From contig NZ_LIQG01000020.1 of the NCBI RefSeq assembly GCF_001418015.1, positions 1 to 64,000 on the forward strand: 64,000 bases of DNA, given 5' to 3'. Numbering within the stretch: position 1 is the first letter of the stretch; every line of letters starts with the position of its first letter. A program made the translations under genes and the position numbers. Positions 35,415 through 44,611 of the stretch are shown piece after piece. The notes below the pieces were generated by a model, which saw only the letters and a program-made list of their open reading frames with translations, made no database searches and was not told the origin of the DNA. The stretch is from Lacinutrix mariniflava (GTDB taxonomy: Bacteria > Bacteroidota > Bacteroidia > Flavobacteriales > Flavobacteriaceae).

Positions 35415-35942
35415 ATGAGAAAAACATTCAGCATAATAATTACATTCATCGGAATTTCATTCTGTGTTGCTCAAAACGGAGTAATTAACGGAAAAATAAT
35501 TGCCGAAATTCCAGAAGAATCAGAATTGATTGCTGGAAATACTAAAGTAATCCTTGAGATTAACGGAATCGAAAAAACTACAACTGTTGACAAAAATCTG
35601 AACTTTTCATTCTATAATCTCGAATCCGACTCAATCCGAATTAGAACTGAACCTCACTCATACTTGCGGAATAGAATAATAATCGGATTTTTAAAACCAA
35701 ATGACACGGTTGAATTAAAAATTCCATATTCATTGTCTTGTAAATATGACCAATCAGAAGAAAACAAAACTTGTCCAATTTGTAAAAAAGAAGACAAAGT
35801 TATTCCGATTTCCTATGGACTTATAGCAGAAATAACAAAAAAAGGAGAAGAGAAAAAAGAAAAAGAATATAAATCTGGCGGATGCGTAACATCAGGTTGC
35901 GACCCAAATTGGTATTGTAAAAGAGATGAAATTAACTTCTGA
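35415..35942 (+). CDS. Secreted protein with Cys motifs (C18)
   Basis: 175 aa with a signal peptide cleaved near C-V-A-Q. The first 100 mature residues look like a carboxypeptidase-regulatory-type beta sandwich (G-V-I-N-G-K-I-I-A-E-I, then T-K-V-I-L-E-I-N-G-I). The C-terminus has C-P-I-C (about 125-128) and a G-C-V-T-S-G-C-D-P-N-W-Y-C cluster, possible disulphides or a metal site. Unknown role. Confidence 0.6.
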   Translation: MRKTFSIIITFIGISFCVAQNGVINGKIIAEIPEESELIAGNTKVILEINGIEKTTTVDKNLNFSFYNLESDSIRIRTEPHSYLRNRIIIGFLKPNDTVELKIPYSLSCKYDQSEENKTCPICKKEDKVIPISYGLIAEITKKGEEKKEKEYKSGGCVTSGCDPNWYCKRDEINF

Positions 35943-35950
35943 TAAAATAC

Positions 35951-36083
35951 TGCTTACAACACCGTATAAAATTAATGGCTAGTTATTTTCTTACTTGGAA
36001 AATTCCTGCGGAATTTTCTCTGGCAAGTATTTGTTTACTAAATTAGTGGTTTAACCACGCCACTAATCTTATACAAAAACGTT
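35951..36083 (+). repeat. attC site of cassette C18
   Basis: R'' TGCTTACAAC complements GTTGTAAGCA exactly. Inner hairpin GAAAATTCCTGCGGAATTTTC. GTT at 36081 opens C19. Confidence 0.76.
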
Positions 36084-36108
36084 GTACACAAGCTAAAAAA
36101 ATTCGTAA

Positions 36109-36534
36109 TTGATTAAAAAGATAGTTTTTGGAATATTAATTTTAGGTGTAATTGCGATAATCGGATATCTGATTTTAATGGCAAATTTTGACATATTTAA
36201 TGCGCCAACAGAAACGGAATTAAAACTGGAATGTGATGATTCAGGATTGCGGAAAATAACGATGTATGAAGTAAGTGGAAACGCAACAACGAATAAATCT
36301 ATTCTAATTAAATCTTCGGATTGTAATGCGAAATTATACTCTGACGAACTGATTAACCCTGAATTGATTTTTTCTGCTACTTTGCCTAATATTAAAAATT
36401 CTGATGTTAACTTTGAGTGGAGAAATTTTGATACAATTACGATTAGATACAATAAAAAATTGCGGATTTTAAAAATGGAATCGGAATCGAGTACCTTAAA
36501 TCCGAAAATAACGTTTGAATATATTGCGCAGTAA
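36109..36534 (+). CDS. Small single-TM protein (C19, copy A)
   Basis: 141 aa from a TTG start. An N-terminal membrane helix (V-F-G-I-L-I-L-G-V-I-A-I-I-G-Y-L-I-L) precedes an extracytoplasmic domain with two cysteines (L-E-C-D-D-S-G-L-R-K and K-S-S-D-C-N-A-K) that could form a disulphide. The pattern is that of a small beta domain. The same 587-base cassette is repeated at C21, only one cassette away, with an identical protein. Confidence 0.62.
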   Translation: MIKKIVFGILILGVIAIIGYLILMANFDIFNAPTETELKLECDDSGLRKITMYEVSGNATTNKSILIKSSDCNAKLYSDELINPELIFSATLPNIKNSDVNFEWRNFDTITIRYNKKLRILKMESESSTLNPKITFEYIAQ

Positions 36535-36536
36535 GC

Positions 36537-36670
36537 CTGTGTACAACACCGTATAAAAATAATTGCGGTTTTTAGTGCTTAATCAAAGGTCGTTGCGTGT
36601 TTGTAACGTCTGATTTTCCTTCGGAAAATCCTCGCATACAAACCCGCAACTATTCTTATACATAAACGTT
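36537..36670 (+). repeat. attC site of cassette C19
   Basis: R'' CCTGTGTACAAC pairs with the start GTTGTACACAAG. Second subtype with an extra TT in GCGGTTTTTAGTGC, shared only with the attC of C21. Confidence 0.77.
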
Positions 36671-36686
36671 GTACAACATTTGAGAA

Positions 36687-37313
36687 ATGACTTCCGAAAT
36701 CGAGAAAAGTAATAGAAAAATACTGTACTTACTGAAAAAGAAATTCCCAATGGAAGTTGCAAAAGGAATTCGATTTGATTTAAGTAAATATTCAATTATT
36801 CCAAAAGGTAAGTTTTTAAAAAACATCTACACTTGGAAATTAACGGAATTTGATTTTGATATTTATTTACTATCTATTCGCAATTCATATAAAACTGAAA
36901 TAATGGGAACTGGCGGAGAGTCAATGGTTGAAATAGATACTGAAAGCAAACATAATGGTTTGATTTTAAAAACCGAATCAAATCTTCCTGAACTAATAAT
37001 TAGACCTGCTTATCTGAAAGAAAAAATTGCAAATCTAATCCTCAGATTTGACAAAAAACTTGATGATAGAAAAGAGTTCAACAAAAAATACATTTTGGAA
37101 TCGTCATTAAGCCAAACAAAATTAGAAAACATAATAACACGAAATTTAACAGATGAATTGATTAAAGTCAATGGATTTAGTTTGGAATTTAAAGACAATA
37201 CAATCTTTTTAAAATTCGAAAAAGAATTTAATGAGGAAGATTCTATTAAACTTATAAAACTTGGAAAAACAATAGAAACGGAATTAAAAAACGTTGTACA
37301 ACACCGTATATAA
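36687..37313 (+). CDS. Unknown soluble protein (C20)
   Basis: 208 aa without signal or membrane segment. Contains a basic N-terminal helix (S-N-R-K-I-L-Y-L-L-K-K-K-F-P), a strand-rich middle with Y-T-W-K-L-T-E-F-D-F-D-I-Y, and a helical second half. The reading frame crosses R'' and ends inside the palindrome, so the last six residues (V-V-Q-H-R-I) are attC-encoded. Family not recognised. Confidence 0.58.
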   Translation: MTSEIEKSNRKILYLLKKKFPMEVAKGIRFDLSKYSIIPKGKFLKNIYTWKLTEFDFDIYLLSIRNSYKTEIMGTGGESMVEIDTESKHNGLILKTESNLPELIIRPAYLKEKIANLILRFDKKLDDRKEFNKKYILESSLSQTKLENIITRNLTDELIKVNGFSLEFKDNTIFLKFEKEFNEEDSIKLIKLGKTIETELKNVVQHRI

Positions 37314-37422
37314 TTTATTGCTAGTTCTAGCCTACTTACGAAAACCCTCGCGGATTTTCTATTCGGTTTTTATTTGCTAAATTTAGTGCTTAAACACGCA
37401 ACAAACCATATACAAACACGTT
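37293..37422 (+). repeat. attC site of cassette C20
   Basis: R'' GTTGTACAAC is itself a perfect palindrome and equals the cassette start GTTGTACAAC. It overlaps the end of the C20 gene. Confidence 0.77.
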
Positions 37423-37447
37423 GTACACAAGCTAAAAAAATTCGTAA

Positions 37448-37873
37448 TTGATTAAAAAGATAGTTTTTGGAATATTAATTTTAGGTGTAATTGCGATAAT
37501 CGGATATCTGATTTTAATGGCAAATTTTGACATATTTAATGCGCCAACAGAAACGGAATTAAAACTGGAATGTGATGATTCAGGATTGCGGAAAATAACG
37601 ATGTATGAAGTAAGTGGAAACGCAACAACGAATAAATCTATTCTAATTAAATCTTCGGATTGTAATGCGAAATTATACTCTGACGAACTGATTAACCCTG
37701 AATTGATTTTTTCTGCTACTTTGCCTAATATTAAAAATTCTGATGTTAACTTTGAGTGGAGAAATTTTGATACAATTACGATTAGATACAATAAAAAATT
37801 GCGGATTTTAAAAATGGAATCGGAATCGAGTACCTTAAATCCGAAAATAACGTTTGAATATATTGCGCAGTAA
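37448..37873 (+). CDS. Small single-TM protein (C21, copy B of C19)
   Basis: The 141-aa protein is identical to that at 36109-36534, with the same TTG start, membrane helix and two cysteines. The duplicated unit is exactly one cassette (587 bases, GTT to GTT) and C20 lies between the copies. This pattern suits site-specific insertion of a second copy better than homologous tandem duplication. Confidence 0.62.
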   Translation: MIKKIVFGILILGVIAIIGYLILMANFDIFNAPTETELKLECDDSGLRKITMYEVSGNATTNKSILIKSSDCNAKLYSDELINPELIFSATLPNIKNSDVNFEWRNFDTITIRYNKKLRILKMESESSTLNPKITFEYIAQ

Positions 37874-37875
37874 GC

Positions 37876-38009
37876 CTGTGTACAACACCGTATAAAAATA
37901 ATTGCGGTTTTTAGTGCTTAATCAAAGGTCGTTGCGTGTTTGTAACGTCTGATTTTCCTTCGGAAAATCCTCGCATACAAACCCGCAACTATTCTTATAC
38001 ATAAACGTT
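37876..38009 (+). repeat. attC site of cassette C21
   Basis: R'' CTGTGTACAAC. Same palindrome as the attC of C19. GTT at 38007 opens C22. Confidence 0.77.
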
Positions 38010-38051
38010 GTGTGTAATGCAAAAACCGGCTCAAACACGAATTAACAATTG

Positions 38052-38621
38052 ATGAAAAACATTATTTATATATTACTTTTATTTCTAACTTTTGGTTGTG
38101 CTGAATCTGGAAAAGAAATCTTTATTCAAGAATTTAATTGGACTTTGGAAATCCCAAAAGACTTTACCGAAGTTCCCTTAAACATTAGAAAAAAATCTCA
38201 AGAAAAAGGAACAAAATTGATTGAATCAGCTTATCCTGAAAACGAAGTGAACATAGATTTTAAAAACTTGTTTCACTACAATAACGGAAAATATAACTCT
38301 TTGCAAGCCCAAATATCAGAACTGAATTCTGAACAAAATTTTGAGAAAGAATTTGAGCAAGCGAATGAAATTGTTGTAAATGCCTTCGCAAAAGAAAGAC
38401 CGAACACAAAATTTGAACAAAACGTAGGGAAAGAAATAATAAGTGGATTAGAATTTAAAACCTTTGACTTTAAAACTCTAAATGATTCTGGAGAAAACTA
38501 TGAATTAAAAGTTTATAGCAGAATGTTCGGAATAAAAAAATTGGAAATAATTGTTTTAAATAATAAAAAGGAAAAAGGAAAATTAATTGAGAATAGTATT
38601 TTGAACTCGAAATTTGAATGA
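38052..38621 (+). CDS. Lipoprotein (C22)
   Basis: 189 aa from ATG 38052. Lipobox T-F-G-C at about residues 14-17. The mature part has F-N-W-T-L-E-I-P-K-D-F-T-E-V (like proteins built on a 'W-x-I-x-x-P-x-x-F' start), a Glu/Gln-rich helix and a C-terminal strand pair. Unknown function. It resembles C5 in general design (small exported domain, DUF1795-like), though not clearly homologous. Confidence 0.6.
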   Translation: MKNIIYILLLFLTFGCAESGKEIFIQEFNWTLEIPKDFTEVPLNIRKKSQEKGTKLIESAYPENEVNIDFKNLFHYNNGKYNSLQAQISELNSEQNFEKEFEQANEIVVNAFAKERPNTKFEQNVGKEIISGLEFKTFDFKTLNDSGENYELKVYSRMFGIKKLEIIVLNNKKEKGKLIENSILNSKFE

Positions 38622-38630
38622 ACAAAGCAC

Positions 38631-38751
38631 TACACACAACACCGTATATAATTAATGGCTGGTTTTAGCTTGCTTACGAAAATCTATGTAGATTTTCTAT
38701 TCGGTTTTTATTTGCTAAATTAGGTGCTGAAACACGCCACTAATCATATAC
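38631..38751 (+). repeat. attC site of C22, left part, split by IS110
   Basis: R'' TACACACAAC through ATCATATAC. The rest (AAACACGTT) is at 39979-39987. Same break point as at 34169. Confidence 0.8.
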
Positions 38752-38791
38752 GTATTCCAAGATCAATTCCTAATAAATATTCTGTTTTTTT

Positions 38792-39784
38792 TTAAGCTAC
38801 ATGTTGTTGAAGAACCACATAAGGTGTTCCTCTTTTTACAACTGCAAAAGCTCTTGCAATTAATTTGTTTCTAACATTGTTTATCGCTAACATTTTATCC
38901 TTTCCTTCTGCTACTTTTCGTTTGTAATATTGTCTTAGTTCACTATCATGTTGGATTGCAGAAACACTAGCCATACTTAATAAACTTTTCATTTTTCTAT
39001 CTCCTAAATAATGACACTGTTTTCGCTTATAGATACTAGTTCCAGAGCGATGCTCGAATGGTGCTGTGCCACAATAACTCGAAAATGCACGCCAACTAGC
39101 AAAGCGTGTAAAGTTTCCTGTGTGGTAAATTAATTGACTCGCAACCACTAATCCTACTCCTTTTAAGCTCGATAGTAATTCATAATTCTTTTGCATAGAA
39201 TCATCTTCAGAAATAATTTCTTTTATTCTATCCTCTACCGCTTTTACTTGCTTAGATAAATAGTCTATACTACGTTTTAAGCTTATGCATCCAGAGTCTG
39301 TAGTTGGACTAGATAAAAGCACTTTCATTTCTTTTAAAGTACCTTTAAGTCCTGCATTATTTCTAACCAATTGATCGCGCAATGCTAACAAGCGCCCAAG
39401 CTCTAAATGAGACATGCTTTTTACAGTACTTGGCGCCAACTCTTCTCTATAGAGCCAAGCATAACGTGCTATTAAAGCCGCATCCAACTTGTCTGTCTTT
39501 TCTTTTACAATTCCGGACGAACGTTTTATTTTTAACGGACTTTCTTCTACAAAAACTATAGATTCACTAGCTAAATAAAGAGCTAATTTTAAGGAGTAAT
39601 AGCCTGTATTCTCAAAACAATAAAAAACATCACTATCTTTACTGTACTTCGAAACCCATTTTAAAAGACTTTTGTAGCCTACTACATCATTAATAAACTC
39701 CTTGTGTACTTCGGCTTGATAACAAAAGGCATCTATTGTTTTTTTTGATACATCGATTCCTACGACTTCTTTGTAATTTTTCAT
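38792..39784 (-). CDS. IS110-family DEDD recombinase, copy 2
   Basis: 330 aa, identical in sequence to the transposase at 34210-35202, with the D11, E58, D98, D101 and S247 residues intact. Absence of any divergence between copies points to recent spread within this array. Confidence 0.93.
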   Translation of the reverse strand: MKNYKEVVGIDVSKKTIDAFCYQAEVHKEFINDVVGYKSLLKWVSKYSKDSDVFYCFENTGYYSLKLALYLASESIVFVEESPLKIKRSSGIVKEKTDKLDAALIARYAWLYREELAPSTVKSMSHLELGRLLALRDQLVRNNAGLKGTLKEMKVLLSSPTTDSGCISLKRSIDYLSKQVKAVEDRIKEIISEDDSMQKNYELLSSLKGVGLVVASQLIYHTGNFTRFASWRAFSSYCGTAPFEHRSGTSIYKRKQCHYLGDRKMKSLLSMASVSAIQHDSELRQYYKRKVAEGKDKMLAINNVRNKLIARAFAVVKRGTPYVVLQQHVA

Positions 39785-39978
39785 ATTTTTACAATTAGAG
39801 TGAATAAATTTGTTGCGTTAACTACTTCCTTTATCGGGAGATCTTCACTCCTGGTATTCCAAATGGTTCTTGGCAACTATATAGAAAGAGAGGACTCGTA
39901 CGTGTAAGGGAGCGTTATTCTAAAACACGTTATAGTTCTCCTCTTTTTCTATCTAAAGATATTTATTACAAACTAAAG
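39785..39978 (-). ncRNA. Bridge RNA candidate of IS110 copy 2
   Basis: Same 194-base non-coding end as at 35203-35396, with the same target-matching and donor-matching segments. Confidence 0.62.
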
Positions 39979-40254
39979 AAACACGTTGCCATTCATTACG
40001 CAACGCACTCTGGACGAAAAAAAACGTCAACTTTGCCTCACAAACTACAAATTAATTACACTGTATAAAGGTATTTATTAGATTTAATATCTTAAAGAAA
40101 TGGATATAAACACAAATTATAATATCACTTAAAATATATTGTCAAAATGATAATAAGAATTATCAATGTTTATTTTTTGTTGTTAGTGCAATTAGTTAAA
40201 CTTTTTTCATTTATAAATTAGTGATTAAGTTTTAGTTTTTTCATTTATAAAAAA

Positions 40255-40287
40255 TAAGCCACTGCAAAATTAAATACAGTAGCTTAA
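40255..40287 (-). terminator. Hairpin terminator in cassette C23
   Basis: TAAGCCACTG pairs imperfectly with CAGTAGCTTA, and an A-run to the left gives a U-tail on the minus strand. It follows the inverted lipoprotein gene at 40296-40961. The same hairpin occurs in C26. Confidence 0.6.
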
Positions 40288-40295
40288 ATATTTGA

Positions 40296-40961
40296 TTATG
40301 AACAAATTCCTCCACAGTCAGAATTACCGAAAAAACCACAATCATCATTAGCGTTCCCTTTATCGCATGCTCCTTTAGACGTATCACAATCCCAAGAAGG
40401 ACAAGCTAAATCATATTTACATTCGCAAGCTAAGCCGGGATCAACTTGGGCTAATTTGCTAATATTATTTAATTGATTCCTATTTTGTATAAAATCATCA
40501 TTTACACTTTCAATTGTAAAAAACAGTTGATGAACAAAACTTTTATCCCAACCAAATTTTTTCATTCCAGCAATAGTTTTTTCATATAAAGACTTTTCTA
40601 ATTCTTCATTAGTAACAAAGTCATAATTTATTTTATCAAACTCAACTGAATACCATTTTAAAAAATCTTCCTCTTCATTAGTCAACTCAAGTGACAATAT
40701 ATGGAGAACTTTATCTCTCCATATTTCATTTTTACGTAAAGGTGATAACTCTTTTAAAATTGCTTGTTGATATTTTCTGGGATAAGCTCCGATAGTTTCT
40801 CTATCAAATTGCATAACCTTAGATTTGTTTTCCACAATCCATGAATCCAAACTAACATTTGGATCTGGCTCAATAAACGAAGATTCTGTACAGCTATTAA
40901 AGAATAAAAAAATAAATAAGCAAATAATTACTGGAAAATAAATTTTTGTTTTTTTGATCAT
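40296..40961 (-). CDS. Cys-rich lipoprotein, fulvocin-C-like C-terminus (C23, copy A)
   Basis: 221 aa on the strand opposite to the array. Lipobox F-N-S-C near residue 24, then a helical domain (about 40-170) and a C-terminal 45 residues with ten cysteines (C-E-C-K-Y-D-L-A-C, then D-D-C-G-F-F-G-N-S-D-C-G-G-I-C-S). Bacteroidota proteins with this layout are often annotated as fulvocin-C-related bacteriocins. That is a family resemblance, not proof of killing activity. It has its own intergenic region and terminator, so it is an autonomous transcription unit within the cassette. Identical protein at 42943-43608. Confidence 0.58.
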   Translation of the reverse strand: MIKKTKIYFPVIICLFIFLFFNSCTESSFIEPDPNVSLDSWIVENKSKVMQFDRETIGAYPRKYQQAILKELSPLRKNEIWRDKVLHILSLELTNEEEDFLKWYSVEFDKINYDFVTNEELEKSLYEKTIAGMKKFGWDKSFVHQLFFTIESVNDDFIQNRNQLNNISKLAQVDPGLACECKYDLACPSWDCDTSKGACDKGNANDDCGFFGNSDCGGICS

Positions 40962-41314
40962 AATAAAAAATTAAGTTAATATATACTCTATTGTTACAAA
41001 ACATGATGAAATGTTACCCGACATAAATAAAAAAAATAAAATTGAGTAATTTTTCAAGATTTAATATCTGAAAAAAAAATAGTTGCTTAATCTATAGTCA
41101 ATATAAAATACTAATCGTAATTTTAATTTTGTTTTCAGAATTGAAAGCTACAACCCGAATTATATTAGAATTTTAGCAAGTTGTACAATTTTTAATATAA
41201 TCGGAATTAAAAATATTGTGGAATAAAGCAGTGACTGATTTTACTTAAAAGCTGAAAGTGGAAAACTTTAAAACTAAATTTAGTAAGGTAATTTGAACTT
41301 TAAAAAATCAACGA
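40962..41314. other. Non-coding part of cassette C23
   Basis: About 350 AT-rich bases upstream of the inverted lipoprotein gene; its promoter must lie here. No other gene seen. Repeated in C26 at 43609-43961. Confidence 0.5.
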
Positions 41315-41445
41315 AATGGCAACACCGTATATAAAAAATTGCTGGTGTTAGGCTTAAAAAAAGGTCGTTGCACGTTTACTACGTCTGATTTTCCTTCGGA
41401 AAATCCTCGAACGCAAACACGCAACTTTCCATATACAAACACGTT
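41315..41445 (+). repeat. attC site of cassette C23
   Basis: R'' AATGGCAAC complements GTTGCCATT. Third arrangement: GTATATAAAAAATTGCTGG ... GCAACTTTCCATATAC with GATTTTCCTTCGGAAAATC inside. Confidence 0.77.
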
Positions 41446-41506
41446 GCCATTCATTGCGGAGCGCAACCACGAATTCAAAATACTAACTTAAAACTAACAG
41501 ACTTAA

Positions 41507-41683
41507 ATGAAAAAAATCGGACTTATTAAACTTGCAGGAATTCTTCTTATGACTTTCGGAATTACAGATTTGGATTTCGAAAACTTAAATATTGATGTTA
41601 ATTATAAAGCATATGCTTCAATAGTAATTGGATTAATTATAGCTATAATATCATTTTTTATGCCTGAAAAGTTGAAAGACTAA
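41507..41683 (+). CDS. 58-aa membrane protein (C24)
   Basis: A small gene in an otherwise empty cassette. It encodes 58 residues with two hydrophobic segments, residues about 4-20 (I-G-L-I-K-L-A-G-I-L-L-M) and 36-52 (A-S-I-V-I-G-L-I-I-A-I-I-S-F-F), joined by an acidic turn (D-L-D-F-E-N-L-N-I-D) and ending in K-L-K-D. It is plausible as a two-helix inner-membrane peptide. Codon use resembles neighbouring cassette genes. The rest of the cassette (to 41896) shows no gene. Confidence 0.5.
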   Translation: MKKIGLIKLAGILLMTFGITDLDFENLNIDVNYKAYASIVIGLIIAIISFFMPEKLKD

Positions 41684-41896
41684 TTTTTGGCAACGGATTT
41701 TTAGCTCGTTTAAGAAATCAGAAACTGAATTGAAAACCATAAATCGAACTGTGTACGAAATTTAGAAAATCGCGAAATTACACACTCAATCGAAATTGAA
41801 AAAATTTGCGAAATAAAATGCTGACTAAATTTACTCAAACGCTAAAAATTGGAAAACGGAATTTAGCTAAATAATAACATACTGAAAAAACAACGA

Positions 41897-42026
41897 AATG
41901 GCAACACCGTATAAAAATAATTGCGGTTTAGTGCTTAATCAAAGGTCGTTGCGTGTTTGTAACGCCTGAATTTCCTTCGGAAATTCCTCGCATACAAACC
42001 CGCAACTATCCTTATACATAAACGTT
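41897..42026 (+). repeat. attC site of cassette C24
   Basis: R'' AATGGCAAC complements GTTGCCATT, the same cassette-end sequence as C23 and C26. Second-subtype palindrome, with GAATTTCCTTCGGAAATTC inner hairpin where both sides of the stem carry compensating changes. Confidence 0.77.
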
Positions 42027-42047
42027 ACCAAACATTTGACCAAACCA

Positions 42048-42500
42048 ATGAAAAAAGGAGTTTTAATAACAATAATTGGAATTGTAATTATCGGAATTTC
42101 CTATTTTGGAATTGAAATGTTTGACTTTGCAAAAGGAGTAAATGAAGGCGCAAAAAAAATAAAAATTGAACTTGAGCGAAAACCGATTACAAAACTTACG
42201 GAATTAAAAAATGGACGTTGGATAAATACAATTGATTCACTTGCTGGAATTGAAATTAAAAACGGAAAATGGATTATGTTTTACAAAGGAATGGAAACTG
42301 ACTCTTCCGATCTTTACGATTTCAAAATACGAAAAGAATACAAAAAGGAATTAGGCACTGAACATAAACCTTTTGAATATCTAACTATAACAAATGATTC
42401 TGATACTTTAGAATATTCTATACTTGAATACAGTAATGAATTATTAAGTTTGAGTTATATTCCGAGAGGAAACACTCTGAATTATAAACCTGAAAAATAA
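42048..42500 (+). CDS. Small single-TM protein (C25, copy B of C9)
   Basis: 150 aa, identical to the product at 27309-27761. The whole 608-base cassette including attC is repeated 14.7 kb away. Confidence 0.62.
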   Translation: MKKGVLITIIGIVIIGISYFGIEMFDFAKGVNEGAKKIKIELERKPITKLTELKNGRWINTIDSLAGIEIKNGKWIMFYKGMETDSSDLYDFKIRKEYKKELGTEHKPFEYLTITNDSDTLEYSILEYSNELLSLSYIPRGNTLNYKPEK

Positions 42501-42504
42501 AAAC

Positions 42505-42634
42505 GTTTGGTAACACCGTATATAATTAATGGCTGGTTCTAGCTTGCTTACGAAAATCTTTGCAGATTTTCTATTCGGTTTTTATTTGCTAAATTAGGTG
42601 CTTAAACACGCCACTAATCATATACAAACACGTT
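42505..42634 (+). repeat. attC site of cassette C25
   Basis: R'' GTTTGGTAAC complements GTTACCAAAC. Same palindrome as the attC of C9. GTT at 42632 opens C26. Confidence 0.78.
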
Positions 42635-42942
42635 GCCATTCATTACGCAACGCACTCTGGACGAAAAAAAACGTCAACTTTGCCTCACAAACTACAAATT
42701 AATTACACTGTATAAAGGTATTTATTAGATTTAATATCTTAAAGAAATGGATATAAACACAAATTATAATATCACTTAAAATATATTGTCAAAATGATAA
42801 TAAGAATTATCAATGTTTATTTTTTGTTGTTAGTGCAATTAGTTAAACTTTTTTCATTTATAAATTAGTGATTAAGTTTTAGTTTTTTCATTTATAAAAA
42901 ATAAGCCACTGCAAAATTAAATACAGTAGCTTAAATATTTGA

Positions 42943-43608
42943 TTATGAACAAATTCCTCCACAGTCAGAATTACCGAAAAAACCACAATCATCATTAGCG
43001 TTCCCTTTATCGCATGCTCCTTTAGACGTATCACAATCCCAAGAAGGACAAGCTAAATCATATTTACATTCGCAAGCTAAGCCGGGATCAACTTGGGCTA
43101 ATTTGCTAATATTATTTAATTGATTCCTATTTTGTATAAAATCATCATTTACACTTTCAATTGTAAAAAACAGTTGATGAACAAAACTTTTATCCCAACC
43201 AAATTTTTTCATTCCAGCAATAGTTTTTTCATATAAAGACTTTTCTAATTCTTCATTAGTAACAAAGTCATAATTTATTTTATCAAACTCAACTGAATAC
43301 CATTTTAAAAAATCTTCCTCTTCATTAGTCAACTCAAGTGACAATATATGGAGAACTTTATCTCTCCATATTTCATTTTTACGTAAAGGTGATAACTCTT
43401 TTAAAATTGCTTGTTGATATTTTCTGGGATAAGCTCCGATAGTTTCTCTATCAAATTGCATAACCTTAGATTTGTTTTCCACAATCCATGAATCCAAACT
43501 AACATTTGGATCTGGCTCAATAAACGAAGATTCTGTACAGCTATTAAAGAATAAAAAAATAAATAAGCAAATAATTACTGGAAAATAAATTTTTGTTTTT
43601 TTGATCAT
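42943..43608 (-). CDS. Cys-rich lipoprotein, fulvocin-C-like (C26, copy B of C23)
   Basis: 221 aa, identical to 40296-40961, again inverted relative to the array, with the same hairpin terminator after it (about 42902-42934). The cassette (42632-44089) is 1,458 bases, exactly as long as C23. C24 and C25 lie between the two copies. Confidence 0.58.
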   Translation of the reverse strand: MIKKTKIYFPVIICLFIFLFFNSCTESSFIEPDPNVSLDSWIVENKSKVMQFDRETIGAYPRKYQQAILKELSPLRKNEIWRDKVLHILSLELTNEEEDFLKWYSVEFDKINYDFVTNEELEKSLYEKTIAGMKKFGWDKSFVHQLFFTIESVNDDFIQNRNQLNNISKLAQVDPGLACECKYDLACPSWDCDTSKGACDKGNANDDCGFFGNSDCGGICS

Positions 43609-43961
43609 AATAAAAAATTAAGTTAATATATACTCTATTGTTACAAAACATGATGAAATGTTACCCGACATAAATAAAAAAAATAAAATTGAGTAATTTT
43701 TCAAGATTTAATATCTGAAAAAAAAATAGTTGCTTAATCTATAGTCAATATAAAATACTAATCGTAATTTTAATTTTGTTTTCAGAATTGAAAGCTACAA
43801 CCCGAATTATATTAGAATTTTAGCAAGTTGTACAATTTTTAATATAATCGGAATTAAAAATATTGTGGAATAAAGCAGTGACTGATTTTACTTAAAAGCT
43901 GAAAGTGGAAAACTTTAAAACTAAATTTAGTAAGGTAATTTGAACTTTAAAAAATCAACGA
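43609..43961. other. Non-coding part of cassette C26
   Basis: Copy of 40962-41314. It should contain the promoter of the inverted lipoprotein gene. Nothing else seen. Confidence 0.5.
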
Positions 43962-44092
43962 AATGGCAACACCGTATATAAAAAATTGCTGGTGTTAGGC
44001 TTAAAAAAAGGTCGTTGCACGTTTACTACGTCTGATTTTCCTTCGGAAAATCCTCGAACGCAAACACGCAACTTTCCATATACAAACACGTT
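43962..44092 (+). repeat. attC site of cassette C26
   Basis: R'' AATGGCAAC. Same palindrome as the attC of C23. GTT at 44090 opens C27. Confidence 0.77.
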
Positions 44093-44113
44093 GTATGCCA
44101 TTTGAGAGCAACA

Positions 44114-44533
44114 TTATCGGAAATTAAGCAACATAGAATTATAACTATCTTGAACCGATTGAATAACAAAAGACTTATCTGAATTCAAACCTTCTATATC
44201 GTCTATTTCATTAAATTCTCGCATATTAGTATCGCCCCACAAACTGAATTCAATGATTATTGGAGTTAAACGAATTCCTTTTTCTGTTAACAAATAAATA
44301 TTCTCTTTTTTATTTTCAGGTATTTTTGTTTTGGATATTAATTTATAGGATTCCAATAATTTTAATCGTGCAGACAAAATACTTGGAGCTATCCTTTCGT
44401 CCGAATCAGATATTTCTTTGAAAGTCTTTTTATGTTTAATTAACATATCTCGAATAATTAACAAAGACCATTTATCACCTATAACATCTAATGCAGATGA
44501 GATTGGACAGCCAGAGCGAAAATCTTTTTCCAT
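44114..44533 (-). CDS. HxlR-family transcriptional regulator (C27)
   Basis: 139 aa from ATG 44533 (an in-frame start at 44587 exists but would run through the operator-like repeats). It has the HxlR winged helix: C-P-I-S-S-A-L-D-V-I-G-D-K-W-S-L-L-I-I-R-D, then F-K-E-I-S, I-A-P-S-I-L-S-A-R-L-K-L-L, and a wing with Y-L-L-T-E-K-G. The N-terminal Cys in S-G-C-P is conserved in the family and in some members senses electrophiles. Divergent from the membrane-protein gene at 44612, which it probably represses. Confidence 0.87.
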   Translation of the reverse strand: MEKDFRSGCPISSALDVIGDKWSLLIIRDMLIKHKKTFKEISDSDERIAPSILSARLKLLESYKLISKTKIPENKKENIYLLTEKGIRLTPIIIEFSLWGDTNMREFNEIDDIEGLNSDKSFVIQSVQDSYNSMLLNFR

Positions 44534-44550
44534 TTTTTTACAGATTATTA

Positions 44551-44595
44551 CTATCAATTCGAAAGTAATTATTACTTTTACTTTCAAATTGAAAG
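44551..44595. promoter_or_regulatory. Twin operator palindromes between hxlR and membrane gene
   Basis: CTATCAATTCGAAAG (44551-44565) and CTTTCAAATTGAAAG (44581-44595; a perfect 7-1-7 palindrome) are 30 bases apart centre to centre, about three helical turns. They fill the divergent promoter region and are the likely HxlR binding sites. Confidence 0.6.
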
Positions 44596-44611
44596 CAAAA
44601 ATACAGAAATT

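Larger units (their letters stand above)
38752..39978 (-). mobile_element. IS110-family insertion sequence, copy 2
   Basis: 1,227 bases, apparently the same sequence as copy 1, with the same orientation and the same position in the attC of C22. Confidence 0.9.

Noticed and set aside
36093-36452. Minus-strand 119-aa frame in C19 (and its copy in C21)
   Set aside because: It overlaps the well-formed TM protein gene fully and repeats only because the cassette is duplicated.
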